Shown here: piece after piece, positions 1 to 7,592 of the stretch
Layout: the number at the start of each line of letters is the position of its first letter
Position numbering within the stretch: the stretch's first letter is position 1
Assembly (NCBI GenBank): GCA_002844335.1
Contig: CP019155.1
Location: 310,001 to 374,000, forward strand
Reading direction: 5' to 3'
Length of the DNA stretch: 64,000 nt
DNA from: Haloarcula taiwanensis
GTDB taxonomy: Archaea; Halobacteriota; Halobacteria; Halobacteriales; Haloarculaceae
Notes under the pieces: generated by a model
Database searches by the model: none
What the model was told of the DNA's origin: nothing
Seen by the model: only the letters and a program-made list of their open reading frames with translations
Made by a program: the position numbers and the translations under genes

Positions 1-287
1 ACCTCTCGGTCGCACTGCTAGAAATGCGGAGTCAAGCACCGTACAAGGAAGCGTTCAGCGACCGGTTCCGCCAGAACGACGAGTATATTCGGTACCTGCT
101 CAAGGCGGTCATCAACCACGGCATCGACGAGGGTGTATTCAACGATGTCGACGCGGAACACGTTACCCGTTCGCTGCTGACGATCATCGACGGTGCCCGG
201 ACCCGCGCGGTGATGCTGGATGACACTGCGGAACTCGAAACGGCCCGACAGACGGCGGGTGAGTACGCTGACGCGATGTTACGGTGA
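1..287 (+). CDS. TetR-family regulator, C-terminal part (cut by window start)
   Basis: The reading frame is open from the window edge (frame of base 3) and ends in TGA at 285-287, so only about the last 94 residues are present. The visible part is alpha-helical, with a segment like ...YIRYLLKAVINHG... followed by a helix with HVTRSLLTIIDGARTR, typical of the ligand-binding and dimerisation domain of TetR/AcrR repressors. The DNA-binding N-terminus lies outside the window, so the family call rests on the C-terminal pattern alone. The gene is convergent with the PRC-barrel gene downstream. The target genes cannot be told from here. Confidence 0.6.
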   Translation, partial: LSVALLEMRSQAPYKEAFSDRFRQNDEYIRYLLKAVINHGIDEGVFNDVDAEHVTRSLLTIIDGARTRAVMLDDTAELETARQTAGEYADAMLR

Positions 288-490
288 CCCGTCGCCTGTC
301 TCACCGATGCCAGTCGCTACGTATCGAAGTCGCTGACTGCCCATTCTATAGAATCACAGCACAGAGCGTATCGAACTCGCAAAATCAACTCTAAGTCCCG
401 TAGGCACGCCTCCCCATCAGCCAACGACAGTTGAATACAGTCGGCTAACACTGCATTCGTTCCGGACTGTTTAAACAGTTGACGGGTTGC

Positions 491-769
491 CTACGAGTCC
501 ACAGTCCCGCTACCTGCGACACCCTGTTGTGCAGGCGGCTGAATGGTCAGGTGGTCCCGCATCGATTCGATGAGGGATGCTGGTAATCGAACATCCCCGT
601 CAGGATCCCGCTCAACGCCGAATATCTCCTGCACGTCGCTGTCGATGACGATCGATTGAAGCTCTCCCGTGGCCGTGTCGACGGTAATGTTTTGCAGTGT
701 GCCGACTTCGCGGCCATCGGTACTCACGACCCGGACGTTGGAGAGCTGGTTTGCGAGGACCGTTCGCAT
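491..769 (-). CDS. PRC-barrel domain protein
   Basis: A 92-residue protein that is essentially one PRC-barrel domain: an opening beta strand NVRVVSTDGREVGTL, then TGELQSIVIDSD and DPDGDVRLPASLIESMRDHLTI. PRC-barrels are small beta-barrel modules found in ribosome maturation factor RimM, in photosynthetic reaction centre H subunits and as many stand-alone archaeal proteins whose role is mostly unknown. The start at 769 (MRTVLANQL) is preferred over an in-frame ATG at 841, because the domain begins there and a TATA-like box lies about 29 nt upstream. The C-terminal tail (QQGVAGSGTVDS) is low complexity. Cytoplasmic; no signal peptide. Confidence 0.8.
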   Translation of the reverse strand: MRTVLANQLSNVRVVSTDGREVGTLQNITVDTATGELQSIVIDSDVQEIFGVERDPDGDVRLPASLIESMRDHLTIQPPAQQGVAGSGTVDS

Positions 770-792
770 ACTAGTCAACAATACCGAAATTA

Positions 793-803
793 CCATAAAA
801 ATA
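793..803 (-). promoter_or_regulatory. TATA-like box of the PRC-barrel gene
   Basis: On the minus strand this reads TATTTTTATGG, centred about 29 nt before the ATG at 769. That is the spacing expected for a leaderless haloarchaeal transcript, and it supports the chosen start. Confidence 0.5.
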
Positions 804-1106
804 CTGAATCTATCAGAACTTTCCGCGTCCTGCCGTCTCATAGTACAAAACTAGTGTGTCTGTGAATATCACGCAAATTATCGCCGCCGAGGAGCCGTCA
901 GAAATAGTACTATTCGTATCAGGACGGCCTCGATGGGCTACCGGTCCGGACCGGCACTGCCGAATTCAACGCGAGTTTAAGCTATCGAAGGCAGTTTTTC
1001 AATCCCCTCATAATTGCTAACCGTATGCCAGCGAATTGCCCTCCACCTGCGATGCGGTACTGTTGGCAGCATCGCTTTCAAACGTACGCAGAGATGCTCA
1101 GACCTC
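804..1106. other. Intergenic region between divergent genes
   Basis: Between the PRC-barrel promoter and the Shine-Dalgarno site of the surface protein. A T-rich stretch near 990-1010 may hold the promoter of the surface protein. No RNA gene or repeat was seen. An in-frame TTG at 1036 extends the downstream frame, but the added residues do not resemble a signal peptide. Confidence 0.4.
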
Positions 1107-1116
1107 GGGAGGTGAT
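1107..1116 (+). promoter_or_regulatory. Strong Shine-Dalgarno site that sets a GTG start
   Basis: GGGAGGTGAT matches the 3' end of archaeal 16S rRNA almost perfectly and ends 3 nt before GTG at 1120. Such a site is uncommon here, where most genes look leaderless. It decides the start in favour of GTG 1120 and implies a transcript with a 5' leader. Confidence 0.8.
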
Positions 1117-1119
1117 TCT

Positions 1120-2475
1120 GTGAGCGTTCGGTCGGTAGCGTTGGCCGCGATGCTTATTGCCGTGGCGGCGACGGGTCCGGGCCTTACCGCTGCGGAGCAG
1201 CAAGCCACGGTCTCAGAGGACAGCCTGCCGCTGTACGCCGACGAACAACAGGTGGTCACCGGGGAGACCACGCTGGAATCCGGGACGGAGATGACGGTCA
1301 GACTTGTGTCGGAAGATGCGTCGTCCCCGTTTCTTAAACAAAGAGAGGTCAGCGTGCAGCCCAACGGGACGTTCGTCGCCCAGTTCGACATGTCTAACGT
1401 GCCGGCGAACACGTCCTACGAACTCTCTGCCCATGTCGACGGCGATACGCTGTTTGAACGGACTGGAACCGTCGCTGAGTGCGACGGCAACTGCACCGAC
1501 CCGGTACCGGACATCCAGACTCCGACAGAGACTGACTCCGACGACAAGGTCGTCACGGTCCCCCAGGGTGGTACAGCCGAAATCCCGATCTCGATGAGTG
1601 ACGGCGGCGACAAAACGCTCTCCGTCGGCAGTGAGGCGGTCAATTATCAGATCAACGCGACTGTTAGTGATGAGGATGATGACGGTGAAGTGCTGGTTCT
1701 CTTCGACACCGCGGCCGCCGGCACAGACTCAGAGACCCTCAGTGTCGCGGACGACGGCGACTCGCTCACCGTAACTGCGACAGAGCCTGACCTCTCGTCG
1801 ACGCTTGCTCCCGCAGCGTACACCTATCGCGTGTTCGAGAGCCGAGAAACCGACGCCACGCCAACCACCGGGACCCTCCTCATCGAAGCAAACGAGACGG
1901 CAACCGAAGAGTTCGAGGTCGAGGAGACTGCCGAATTCGGCTTCGAGGAGTCGGTATCGAACGTTCAGCAGGGCGACACCGGTCGGATTTCAATCGTTCT
2001 CACAAGCGCTGACGCGGCCACTATCTCTATTGGCAGCCCGGCCAGCAACTACGAGATTAACGCGACCGTCCGCGACGGGAACGGGGATGATCGTGTCGGT
2101 CTCCTGTTTGACACTACGGCGGCCGGACACGACGAACCCACTCTCGAAACCGCGGCGGATGCCGATGCCGTGGCGGTCGAGTCGGGTTCGGAGGTCGCCC
2201 TTGACTCGCAACTCGCTGCAACCGACTACGACCTGTCGCTGTACCGTGGGACTGACGCGACCGGCCAGCCCGACGCAATCGGAACGCTGGTGGTTACCGA
2301 TGGCGCCAACTCGTCTACGGACGCGGCTTCCGATGGGGTTGATTCAGTTACCGGTGACACGGCCGCACAGCAGTCACAGGACGGGGACTTCGAAATCGGT
2401 GCCGGCGCTATCGCCGTCGGCGGCGTTCTCGCTATCGCTGGCGTGGGGCTGTGCTTGCGGTCCATCATGAACTGA
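1120..2475 (+). CDS. Secreted, membrane-anchored surface glycoprotein with BGTF-like repeats
   Basis: A 451-residue cell-surface protein. From the GTG at 1120 the product starts with a signal peptide (SVRSVALAAMLIAVAATGPG, cleavage probably near LTAAEQQ). A first beta domain follows, then two related modules. The first contains GGTAEIPISMSDGGDKTLSVGS, then YQINATV and VLFDTAAAG; the second contains GDTGRISIVLTSAD, then YEINATV and LLFDTTAAG. These resemble the BGTF surface domains of haloarchaeal exported proteins. Many N-x-S/T sites allow glycosylation. A hydrophobic C-terminal helix (IGAGAIAVGGVLAIAGVGLCL) anchors it. There is no PGF-CTERM motif. Function is unknown: cell-envelope structure or adhesion is plausible. 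It stands alone, with its own Shine-Dalgarno site. Confidence 0.75.
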   Translation: MSVRSVALAAMLIAVAATGPGLTAAEQQATVSEDSLPLYADEQQVVTGETTLESGTEMTVRLVSEDASSPFLKQREVSVQPNGTFVAQFDMSNVPANTSYELSAHVDGDTLFERTGTVAECDGNCTDPVPDIQTPTETDSDDKVVTVPQGGTAEIPISMSDGGDKTLSVGSEAVNYQINATVSDEDDDGEVLVLFDTAAAGTDSETLSVADDGDSLTVTATEPDLSSTLAPAAYTYRVFESRETDATPTTGTLLIEANETATEEFEVEETAEFGFEESVSNVQQGDTGRISIVLTSADAATISIGSPASNYEINATVRDGNGDDRVGLLFDTTAAGHDEPTLETAADADAVAVESGSEVALDSQLAATDYDLSLYRGTDATGQPDAIGTLVVTDGANSSTDAASDGVDSVTGDTAAQQSQDGDFEIGAGAIAVGGVLAIAGVGLCLRSIMN

Positions 2476-2658
2476 CGCCGCGACAGTCGTCTCCCCGTCT
2501 GGTTTTGAAACGATATCGAGACTGTTCGAGGCGATGTTTCTGCTCGGACGTTCGCTCCCACTGAAATGACTCTGACAGCAGTGCCGGTGAGCTATGGGTC
2601 CCTGCGCTCAAACCGACCACAGCGGGAGTGGATTTCTTACGACACAGTTCGCCCAGAG

Positions 2659-3270
2659 TTATTTGTCAGCCAGTACCGCAGCGATACCGAGAACGGTGAG
2701 ACAGAGACAGAAAAACAGCACGCCCGGCTCGACGACTTCGAAAACGAACCATGCGAGCGTGCTGGTTCCACCGACTGGCCCTGCATTCGGACTTGCCGGA
2801 GCCAAAACCTCGGCTCCGGCGGTTGTGTCTGCCAGTCGTTCTGCACCCCACTGGACGAAAAGACTCGCAAAGCCGATTAGTCCTATCCCCGTGACGACAT
2901 TGCTCATCGACTGCTGGATGCGCGGCGCTAGGTCACGGTCACCGACCAGTACAATCGGGTCGCTCGCGGGACCGTATACGGTCATTTCGTTACCCTTCGA
3001 CGAATACACCGTTTCGACCGGCTCGATGAGGTCTGCGTCTTCGAGGTTCGAGACGTGGTAGTGGACGTTCTGAACCGACGTGTCACACCGGTCCGCTATC
3101 TCCGACGGCGTTCCGGGGTCGTCGTACAGCGTACGGAACAGCGACCGGCTGGTGTCCGAGGCGAGCGCATCGAGTACGTCGTCGGTTTCGTTCTCTGCAA
3201 CATCGAGTACTCGCGGTGACTCGTCAGCTGTCCCGGTCCGCTCCTGTATTCTTTCGATGAGGCTCGACAT
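2659..3270 (-). CDS. ArsR-type HTH regulator with C-terminal membrane helices
   Basis: About 203 residues. Residues 30-100 form a winged helix of ArsR type (DVLDALASDTSRSLFRTL, then TPSEIADRCDTSVQNVHYHVSNLEDADLI). A short domain with VYSSKGNEMTVYGPASDPIVL follows. Two hydrophobic helices come near residues 117-137 (VVTGIGLIGFASLFVQW) and 172-200 (FVFEVVEPGVLFFCLCLTVLG). It is therefore probably a membrane-anchored DNA-binding protein, a layout common in haloarchaea. The start at 3270 (MSSLIERIQE) was chosen over a TTG at 3306. It lies downstream of and in the same direction as the subtilase gene. Target and signal are unknown. Confidence 0.75.
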   Translation of the reverse strand: MSSLIERIQERTGTADESPRVLDVAENETDDVLDALASDTSRSLFRTLYDDPGTPSEIADRCDTSVQNVHYHVSNLEDADLIEPVETVYSSKGNEMTVYGPASDPIVLVGDRDLAPRIQQSMSNVVTGIGLIGFASLFVQWGAERLADTTAGAEVLAPASPNAGPVGGTSTLAWFVFEVVEPGVLFFCLCLTVLGIAAVLADK

Positions 3271-3333
3271 AACGCCACTATCGGATATATGACACGGGAC
3301 GCTCAAAGGCCTGTGGCTGGGTTAAAACGATAT

Positions 3334-4635
3334 TTAACCGTCAGTGCGGTTCTGTGCAGTTCGGACTGCACGAACTGGACGGACCGCCCCGTGGCCGGTT
3401 TCGTTGTCGAGTCCCGGCTGTCCCACGTCTCTGGCGGTCCGTTCCAGTAGGCGTTCTGTTTCGTGGGGCGTTAACGACTTGTTTGCCTCAAGCAGTAGGG
3501 CCGCTGTCCCGCCGACGTATGGGACTGCGGCCGAAGAGCCGACAAAGCCGTCAGGTGCGGCGGCGGCGAACTTCCTGTCTGGGGCCACGATGTCGACACC
3601 GGTCCGCTCGTCGACCGTCGGGCCTCGGGAACTGAACGGTTCGAGCTGCTCGACTCGGCTGTTGTATGCCCCGACAGTAATCGCTTTGCGGGCCGTCCCC
3701 GGAGCGACGATGCTGTTTCGAGTAGACGCGTGCTGGAGCTCGTGCGTCGGTGAAACGAGCCGCAACCGTGCACCAGTCGGCGATGCCGGCCCGCGAATCG
3801 CGAGATAGTAGTCGCCGGGTCTGACATCAGCAACGATTCGTTCGTTTGGTACGTCGTCGCCGCGGTAGGGCTGTGAGCGCGCGACGAGACGGGCGTCGGT
3901 GCCGTTCGTTCGATACAGTTCGACCGTGTAATCCTCGTCTGCGTGGGCCTGTTCCCACGAGAGCCAGACCGCGATTTTGGTCCCACCTCGGATGTAATTC
4001 TGTCTGCTCCCGTTGGTAAACGCGACCGTCTGATTCTGGACGGTATCGACGGCGTACTGCCCTGACCAGTGGGATTCCGCGAGATTACCGGCCGGGGCGA
4101 TGAACACTGTCCCACGCTCCGTCGCTTGGGTCGCGCTCCGAGCGACGGGGCCGGTCCCATCGCCCGGCTGTCCGTAGAACGAAACAGGTGCGACGACCAC
4201 ATCGACGTCCTCTCGGACCAGCCAGTCGACTGCCTGCTGATAACTGTCGACACTGTCGACCCGGGCGAGATACAGGTCTGCGTCCGGTGCGGTCCGTGAC
4301 ACGACGACAGCTGTCGCGGTCCCATGGGCCTCGCCGGTCTCGTCTGCCGGACCGGCACCGAAGGCCCGCGTCTCGGCGACGTGCCCGGCGATCGCTTTCG
4401 ACTCCGTATCAAATCCAGTTGGGTCGACAATCCCGACCGAGACGTTCGAACCCGTGACACCGGCCGCGTGGAGCTCGGTGAACTGGCCGGCGGAACCGTT
4501 TGCCATCGATACTGACTTGAGACCTCCCCTATCCGGACGGGCGTCCGTCGGCCCTGTTACTGCGAGAACTGCGATGCTACCAGTGAGCGACGCGATTGCG
4601 ACGACGGCCAACAGCAGTACAGTCCGATCACGCAC
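3334..4635 (-). CDS. Subtilisin-like serine peptidase (S8 family), exported
   Basis: A 433-residue protease. The N-terminal hydrophobic segment (residues 4-28) is a signal peptide or anchor. The catalytic triad is readable: Asp71 in VGIVDPTGFD, His104 in EAHGTATA, and Ser368 in GSSAAVPYVGG, with oxyanion Asn183 in PAGN. Between Asn183 and the Ser region there is an extra beta-rich stretch of about 100 residues (about 200-295, e.g. KIAVWLSWEQAHADEDYTVELY cut short here, then PGDYYLAIRGPAS) that looks like a PPC-type or jelly-roll insertion. No separate propeptide is evident. The start codon is GTG; no in-frame ATG gives the signal peptide. Probably acts outside the cell; substrate unknown. Confidence 0.85.
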   Translation of the reverse strand: MRDRTVLLLAVVAIASLTGSIAVLAVTGPTDARPDRGGLKSVSMANGSAGQFTELHAAGVTGSNVSVGIVDPTGFDTESKAIAGHVAETRAFGAGPADETGEAHGTATAVVVSRTAPDADLYLARVDSVDSYQQAVDWLVREDVDVVVAPVSFYGQPGDGTGPVARSATQATERGTVFIAPAGNLAESHWSGQYAVDTVQNQTVAFTNGSRQNYIRGGTKIAVWLSWEQAHADEDYTVELYRTNGTDARLVARSQPYRGDDVPNERIVADVRPGDYYLAIRGPASPTGARLRLVSPTHELQHASTRNSIVAPGTARKAITVGAYNSRVEQLEPFSSRGPTVDERTGVDIVAPDRKFAAAAPDGFVGSSAAVPYVGGTAALLLEANKSLTPHETERLLERTARDVGQPGLDNETGHGAVRPVRAVRTAQNRTDG

Positions 4636-5189
4636 CGCGGACCACCTGTCGCGATAGTACCGCCGGCACGTGGAGCGCCGGGCGCTTAGGGAACACTGGT
4701 CCAGTATCGAGCGCCGTACGGAACTGCTCGGCTACTCGGTGCGACATATCACAGCACACGTCGGCTGTGACAACAGACAGACGAAAATTCACACAGAACA
4801 AGTCTAACCGGCGTACACGTCGTTTCATGATTACGTTCGGTCTGTGGTGTGGCTCCAAACTGGACTCCAAACGCACTGTGAGTCGCGCAATTGACAACGG
4901 GGTCGACGGGCTATGTCCGTTGTCGTGTGGACAACCGGATTGGACGGATTCCGATCCTCGGAAACCGATAGGGGGGAGGGCGCTGGCAGCCGGGACCAGT
5001 CTCAGGCGGTCGCCGGCGTTTGATCCGTTGAGCGGGAGCATACTAAAGCTATCAGAGACTAAAAACCAGTTTTAAACGTCAGCCTCACAGGCCGCGACCA
5101 ATTCACACGTTGAACAGTTATGCTCGACGAATTCGCACCGGAATCCGAGATAGAAGTTCATTTTGGCTCGGCCATCAGATGCCGACCTG
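4636..5189. other. Intergenic region, no convincing gene
   Basis: 554 nt between the divergent subtilase and CPBP genes. Open frames exist on both strands (for example ATG 4828 to 5075 on the plus strand, 82 codons), but their products are basic, unlike haloarchaeal proteins, and match no family I know. AT-rich boxes at 5056-5078 (ACTAAAAACC and AGTTTTAAACG) could be promoter elements for the plus-strand gene. No tRNA or repeat seen. Confidence 0.4.
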
Positions 5190-6041
5190 ATGTTGCGCCC
5201 TGATACTGGCCTGCCGAGCTTCAGCGGCGGGCCGTTGATTCCCGTTGCAACGTACTTCCTTGTGATTACCGTCCTCGCCGGACTGGTGACCATCTCCCCC
5301 GGCGCATCGCCGCCCCCTATCTTGGGAATGATGTGGGGTGTCGGCCTCGTTGCACTCACGGCCGGTGCGCTCAGTATCGAGTCCGTCTCACCGCGCTCTC
5401 TGTTCCCGCCTGTTCGCACATTCGGTCCCGCCATTGGAGTCGTCGCCGCGTTCTGGGGACTGTACAACCTTGTTGCGCTCGCCCTCGCACTGGGTGGCGT
5501 CTCCGGGTTCGAAGCCTCACTGTCGAGAACCGCTGCCCACCCGCTGCTGTATCTCGCAGCGCTTTTCAGTTCGCTTCTGTTCACCGCTATCCCGGAAGAA
5601 TTTCTCTTCCGTGCGTACCTGCAACAGAAATTCACAAGGCTGGTCGGCGGGACGACTGTGCGCGCGGTGCTGTCTGGCATCGGCCTCGCCGCGGCCCTGT
5701 TCGCCCTGTTTCACCTCCCGCGGTGGTTCCTCGCATCGGGGCACGGTGTTAGCTCGGCGCTCGCAGGCAGACTCATCGGATTGACGCTCATGGGGCTGGC
5801 CTACGGGAGCGTGTACGCATTGACGGGCAACCTCTGGCTCGTCGCGCTGTTCCACGCATCGATGAATTACCCGCCTCTCCTCGTCACGGTGACCGTCCCA
5901 TCCGAGCTACATCTGGTGGTCAGTGTGCTCGAAAACACGGTCATGGTTTCGCTGGTCTACCTGACTCTCCGTCTGTCAGGGCACGACAGTACACCGTTTA
6001 CAGCGTCACAGAGGGGGATGTCTGCCTCGACTGGGGAATAG
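5190..6041 (+). CDS. CPBP-family intramembrane metalloprotease (Abi/CAAX-type)
   Basis: 283 residues with about eight hydrophobic segments. The three CPBP motifs are present: Glu-Glu 136-137 with Arg141 (AIPEEFLFRAYLQ), His175 (FALFHLPRW), and His222 with Asn226 (ALFHASMNYP). These are the metal and active-site residues of the Rce1-like glutamyl family of membrane proteases. In archaea their substrates are largely unknown; some process membrane proteins or take part in bacteriocin immunity. The ATG at 5190 is preferred; a TTG at 5163 would add nine residues. It is a single gene with no functional partner in its immediate surroundings. Confidence 0.85.
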   Translation: MLRPDTGLPSFSGGPLIPVATYFLVITVLAGLVTISPGASPPPILGMMWGVGLVALTAGALSIESVSPRSLFPPVRTFGPAIGVVAAFWGLYNLVALALALGGVSGFEASLSRTAAHPLLYLAALFSSLLFTAIPEEFLFRAYLQQKFTRLVGGTTVRAVLSGIGLAAALFALFHLPRWFLASGHGVSSALAGRLIGLTLMGLAYGSVYALTGNLWLVALFHASMNYPPLLVTVTVPSELHLVVSVLENTVMVSLVYLTLRLSGHDSTPFTASQRGMSASTGE

Positions 6042-6142
6042 ATTCACCGGGGTTTTCGGGCTCTCTGGGTGCGTTCCAACCTATTATAGATGTGGAGCGG
6101 CCCCCTGAACTTCGCTGTCACTAGCTTACTGCGAATAATACA

Positions 6143-6177
6143 TTATAATTGACTAGTTATAAGTGACAGCTATACTA
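6143..6177 (+). promoter_or_regulatory. Promoter with palindromic element upstream of the formaldehyde dehydrogenase-like gene
   Basis: Two TTATAA copies (6143-6148 and 6157-6162) flank an 8-nt spacer. A TATA-like CTATACTA at 6170-6177 lies about 28 nt before the ATG at 6202. The symmetric element just upstream of the TATA box is well placed for a dimeric regulator or as part of the BRE/TATA context. Seen in sequence; binding is inferred. Confidence 0.5.
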
Positions 6178-6201
6178 CGTGATATATGGTTGTGCTAACC
6201 A

Positions 6202-7365
6202 ATGTCAATGAACGCTGTTGTGTACAAGGGACCGAAGGAAGTGGCTGTCGAAGAAGTCGATGAACCAGAAATAGAGCATCCGAACGACGTACTCATCGAC
6301 ATCACGACGAGCTGTATCTGCGGGTCCGACCTCCACATGTACGAGGGGCGGACCGCGGCGGAGCCCGGTATCGTGTTCGGCCACGAGAACATGGGTATCG
6401 TCACCGAAGTCGGCGACGCCGTCTCCTCACTGGAAGCAGGCGACCGCGTCGTCGCACCGTTCAATGTCGCCTGTGGCTTCTGTGAGAACTGCGAGAGCGG
6501 GTACACGGGGTTCTGTACGAACGTCAATCCCGGCTTCGCTGGCGGAGCCTACGGGTACGTCGCCATGGGGCCGTACAAAGGCGGGCAGGCCGAGAAGCTC
6601 CGCATTCCCTACGCGGACTTCAACGCACTCAAACTCCCGGAAGGTGACGGGCACGAAGACGCGTTTTCGCTGCTCGCGGACATTTTCCCGACAGGCTGGC
6701 ACGGGACAGAACTCGCCAACCTCGAACCGGGCGACTCCGTCGCCATCTACGGAGCCGGTCCGGTCGGGCTGATGGCCGCGTATAGTGCGAAGATCAAGGG
6801 TGCGGCCGAAATATACTCTATCGACCGCGTCCCGAGCCGGCTCGAACTGGCCGAGGAACACTGTGACGCGACACCGATCAACTTCGAGGAGGGCGATCCG
6901 GTCGAGCAGATCAAAGAGCAACACGGCAGCGGTGTCGACAAGGGTGTCGACGCCGTCGGGTACCAGGCCATCGACCCGGACAAGGAAGCCGACGACGCGT
7001 ACGACCCCGCGCGGGAGAACCCGGCCGTGGTCATCAACAACCTCATCCGGACGGTGAAACCGACCGGCGAACTGGGAATTCCGGGACTCTACGTTCCTGA
7101 GGACCCGGGCGCTCCGGACGACATGGCCGCACAGGGTCGCCTCGGAATCGACTTCGGACTGCTCTTCGAGAAGGGGCAGGCCCTCGGGACCGGCCAGTGT
7201 AATGTCAAGTCCTACAACCGAGAGCTTCGCGACCTGATCATCGAAGGTCGCGCCGACCCCAGTTGGGTGGTTTCCCACCGTGTCGACCTCGAGAAGGCCC
7301 CCGAAATGTACGAGGCCTTCGACAACCGAGAAGAGGGCGTCACCAAGGTGCTGCTGGAGCCCTGA
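6202..7365 (+). CDS. Zinc-dependent alcohol dehydrogenase, glutathione-independent formaldehyde dehydrogenase type
   Basis: 387 residues, the length of Pseudomonas-type formaldehyde dehydrogenase. Catalytic zinc ligands are Cys40 (CICGSDLHMYEGR), His61 (FGHEN) and probably Asp160 (LADIFPTGWHG). The structural zinc is held by Cys91, 94, 97 and 105 (CGFCENCESGYTGFC). The NAD fold has GAGPVGL at 184-190. The family oxidises free formaldehyde to formate with NAD, or dismutates it. Oxidative demethylation by the DMGO-like proteins at 48931 and 51718 can release formaldehyde, so this gene may detoxify it and feed the formate-dehydrogenase-like pair at 10176-15004. Related medium-chain dehydrogenases for other alcohols cannot be excluded. 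Single-gene transcript with its own promoter. Confidence 0.85.
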   Translation: MSMNAVVYKGPKEVAVEEVDEPEIEHPNDVLIDITTSCICGSDLHMYEGRTAAEPGIVFGHENMGIVTEVGDAVSSLEAGDRVVAPFNVACGFCENCESGYTGFCTNVNPGFAGGAYGYVAMGPYKGGQAEKLRIPYADFNALKLPEGDGHEDAFSLLADIFPTGWHGTELANLEPGDSVAIYGAGPVGLMAAYSAKIKGAAEIYSIDRVPSRLELAEEHCDATPINFEEGDPVEQIKEQHGSGVDKGVDAVGYQAIDPDKEADDAYDPARENPAVVINNLIRTVKPTGELGIPGLYVPEDPGAPDDMAAQGRLGIDFGLLFEKGQALGTGQCNVKSYNRELRDLIIEGRADPSWVVSHRVDLEKAPEMYEAFDNREEGVTKVLLEP

Positions 7366-7398
7366 CACCAGAGCCAGCGACCCATTTTTCGGCGATAG

Positions 7399-7406
7399 CT
7401 ATACAT
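7399..7406 (+). promoter_or_regulatory. TATA-like box of the 53-residue protein gene
   Basis: CTATACAT lies about 28 nt before the ATG at 7430. It supports expression of the small gene as a leaderless transcript. Confidence 0.45.
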
Positions 7407-7429
7407 CCTGCTCCCCAGTATGAGCAGCT

Positions 7430-7591
7430 ATGTGTCAGTACTGTAGCTACCGGTTCCACGACGGCTGGACGCAGCTCCTGTCCTATGATGACGTTTATCA
7501 GGACGCGATGGGCGGCGACTCCGAGTCCACCTATGGGTTTCACGAGTCGTGGGACGAACTCCGCGATGAGGTGGGGTACGGCGCACCCTGA
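7430..7591 (+). CDS. Small CxxC protein, 53 residues, unknown function
   Basis: A short frame starting MCQYCSYRFHDGW and ending RDEVGYGAP. It has a Cys-x2-Cys pair at the very N-terminus, many aromatic residues and an acidic composition (GGDSESTYGFHESWDELRDE) typical of haloarchaeal proteins. A TATA-like box sits 28 nt upstream, and the stop codon ends 1 nt before the stop of the convergent CobW gene. With only one Cys pair it may bind metal as a dimer or together with histidines. I do not recognise the family. The case for a real gene rests on composition, promoter spacing and exact packing. Confidence 0.6.
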   Translation: MCQYCSYRFHDGWTQLLSYDDVYQDAMGGDSESTYGFHESWDELRDEVGYGAP

Positions 7592-7592
7592 C

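Noticed and set aside
1036-1119. Upstream TTG start that lengthens the surface protein by 28 residues
   Set aside because: The added residues do not fit a signal peptide, and a near-perfect Shine-Dalgarno site sits directly before GTG 1120.
4828-5075. 82-codon frame on the plus strand before the CPBP gene
   Set aside because: Basic product with no known motif, composition unlike haloarchaeal proteins, no clear promoter spacing.
5120-5203. 27-codon acidic frame starting ATG 5120, overlapping the CPBP start
   Set aside because: Too short to support, and it overlaps the CPBP gene in another frame. It was considered as a leader peptide, but there is no further evidence.
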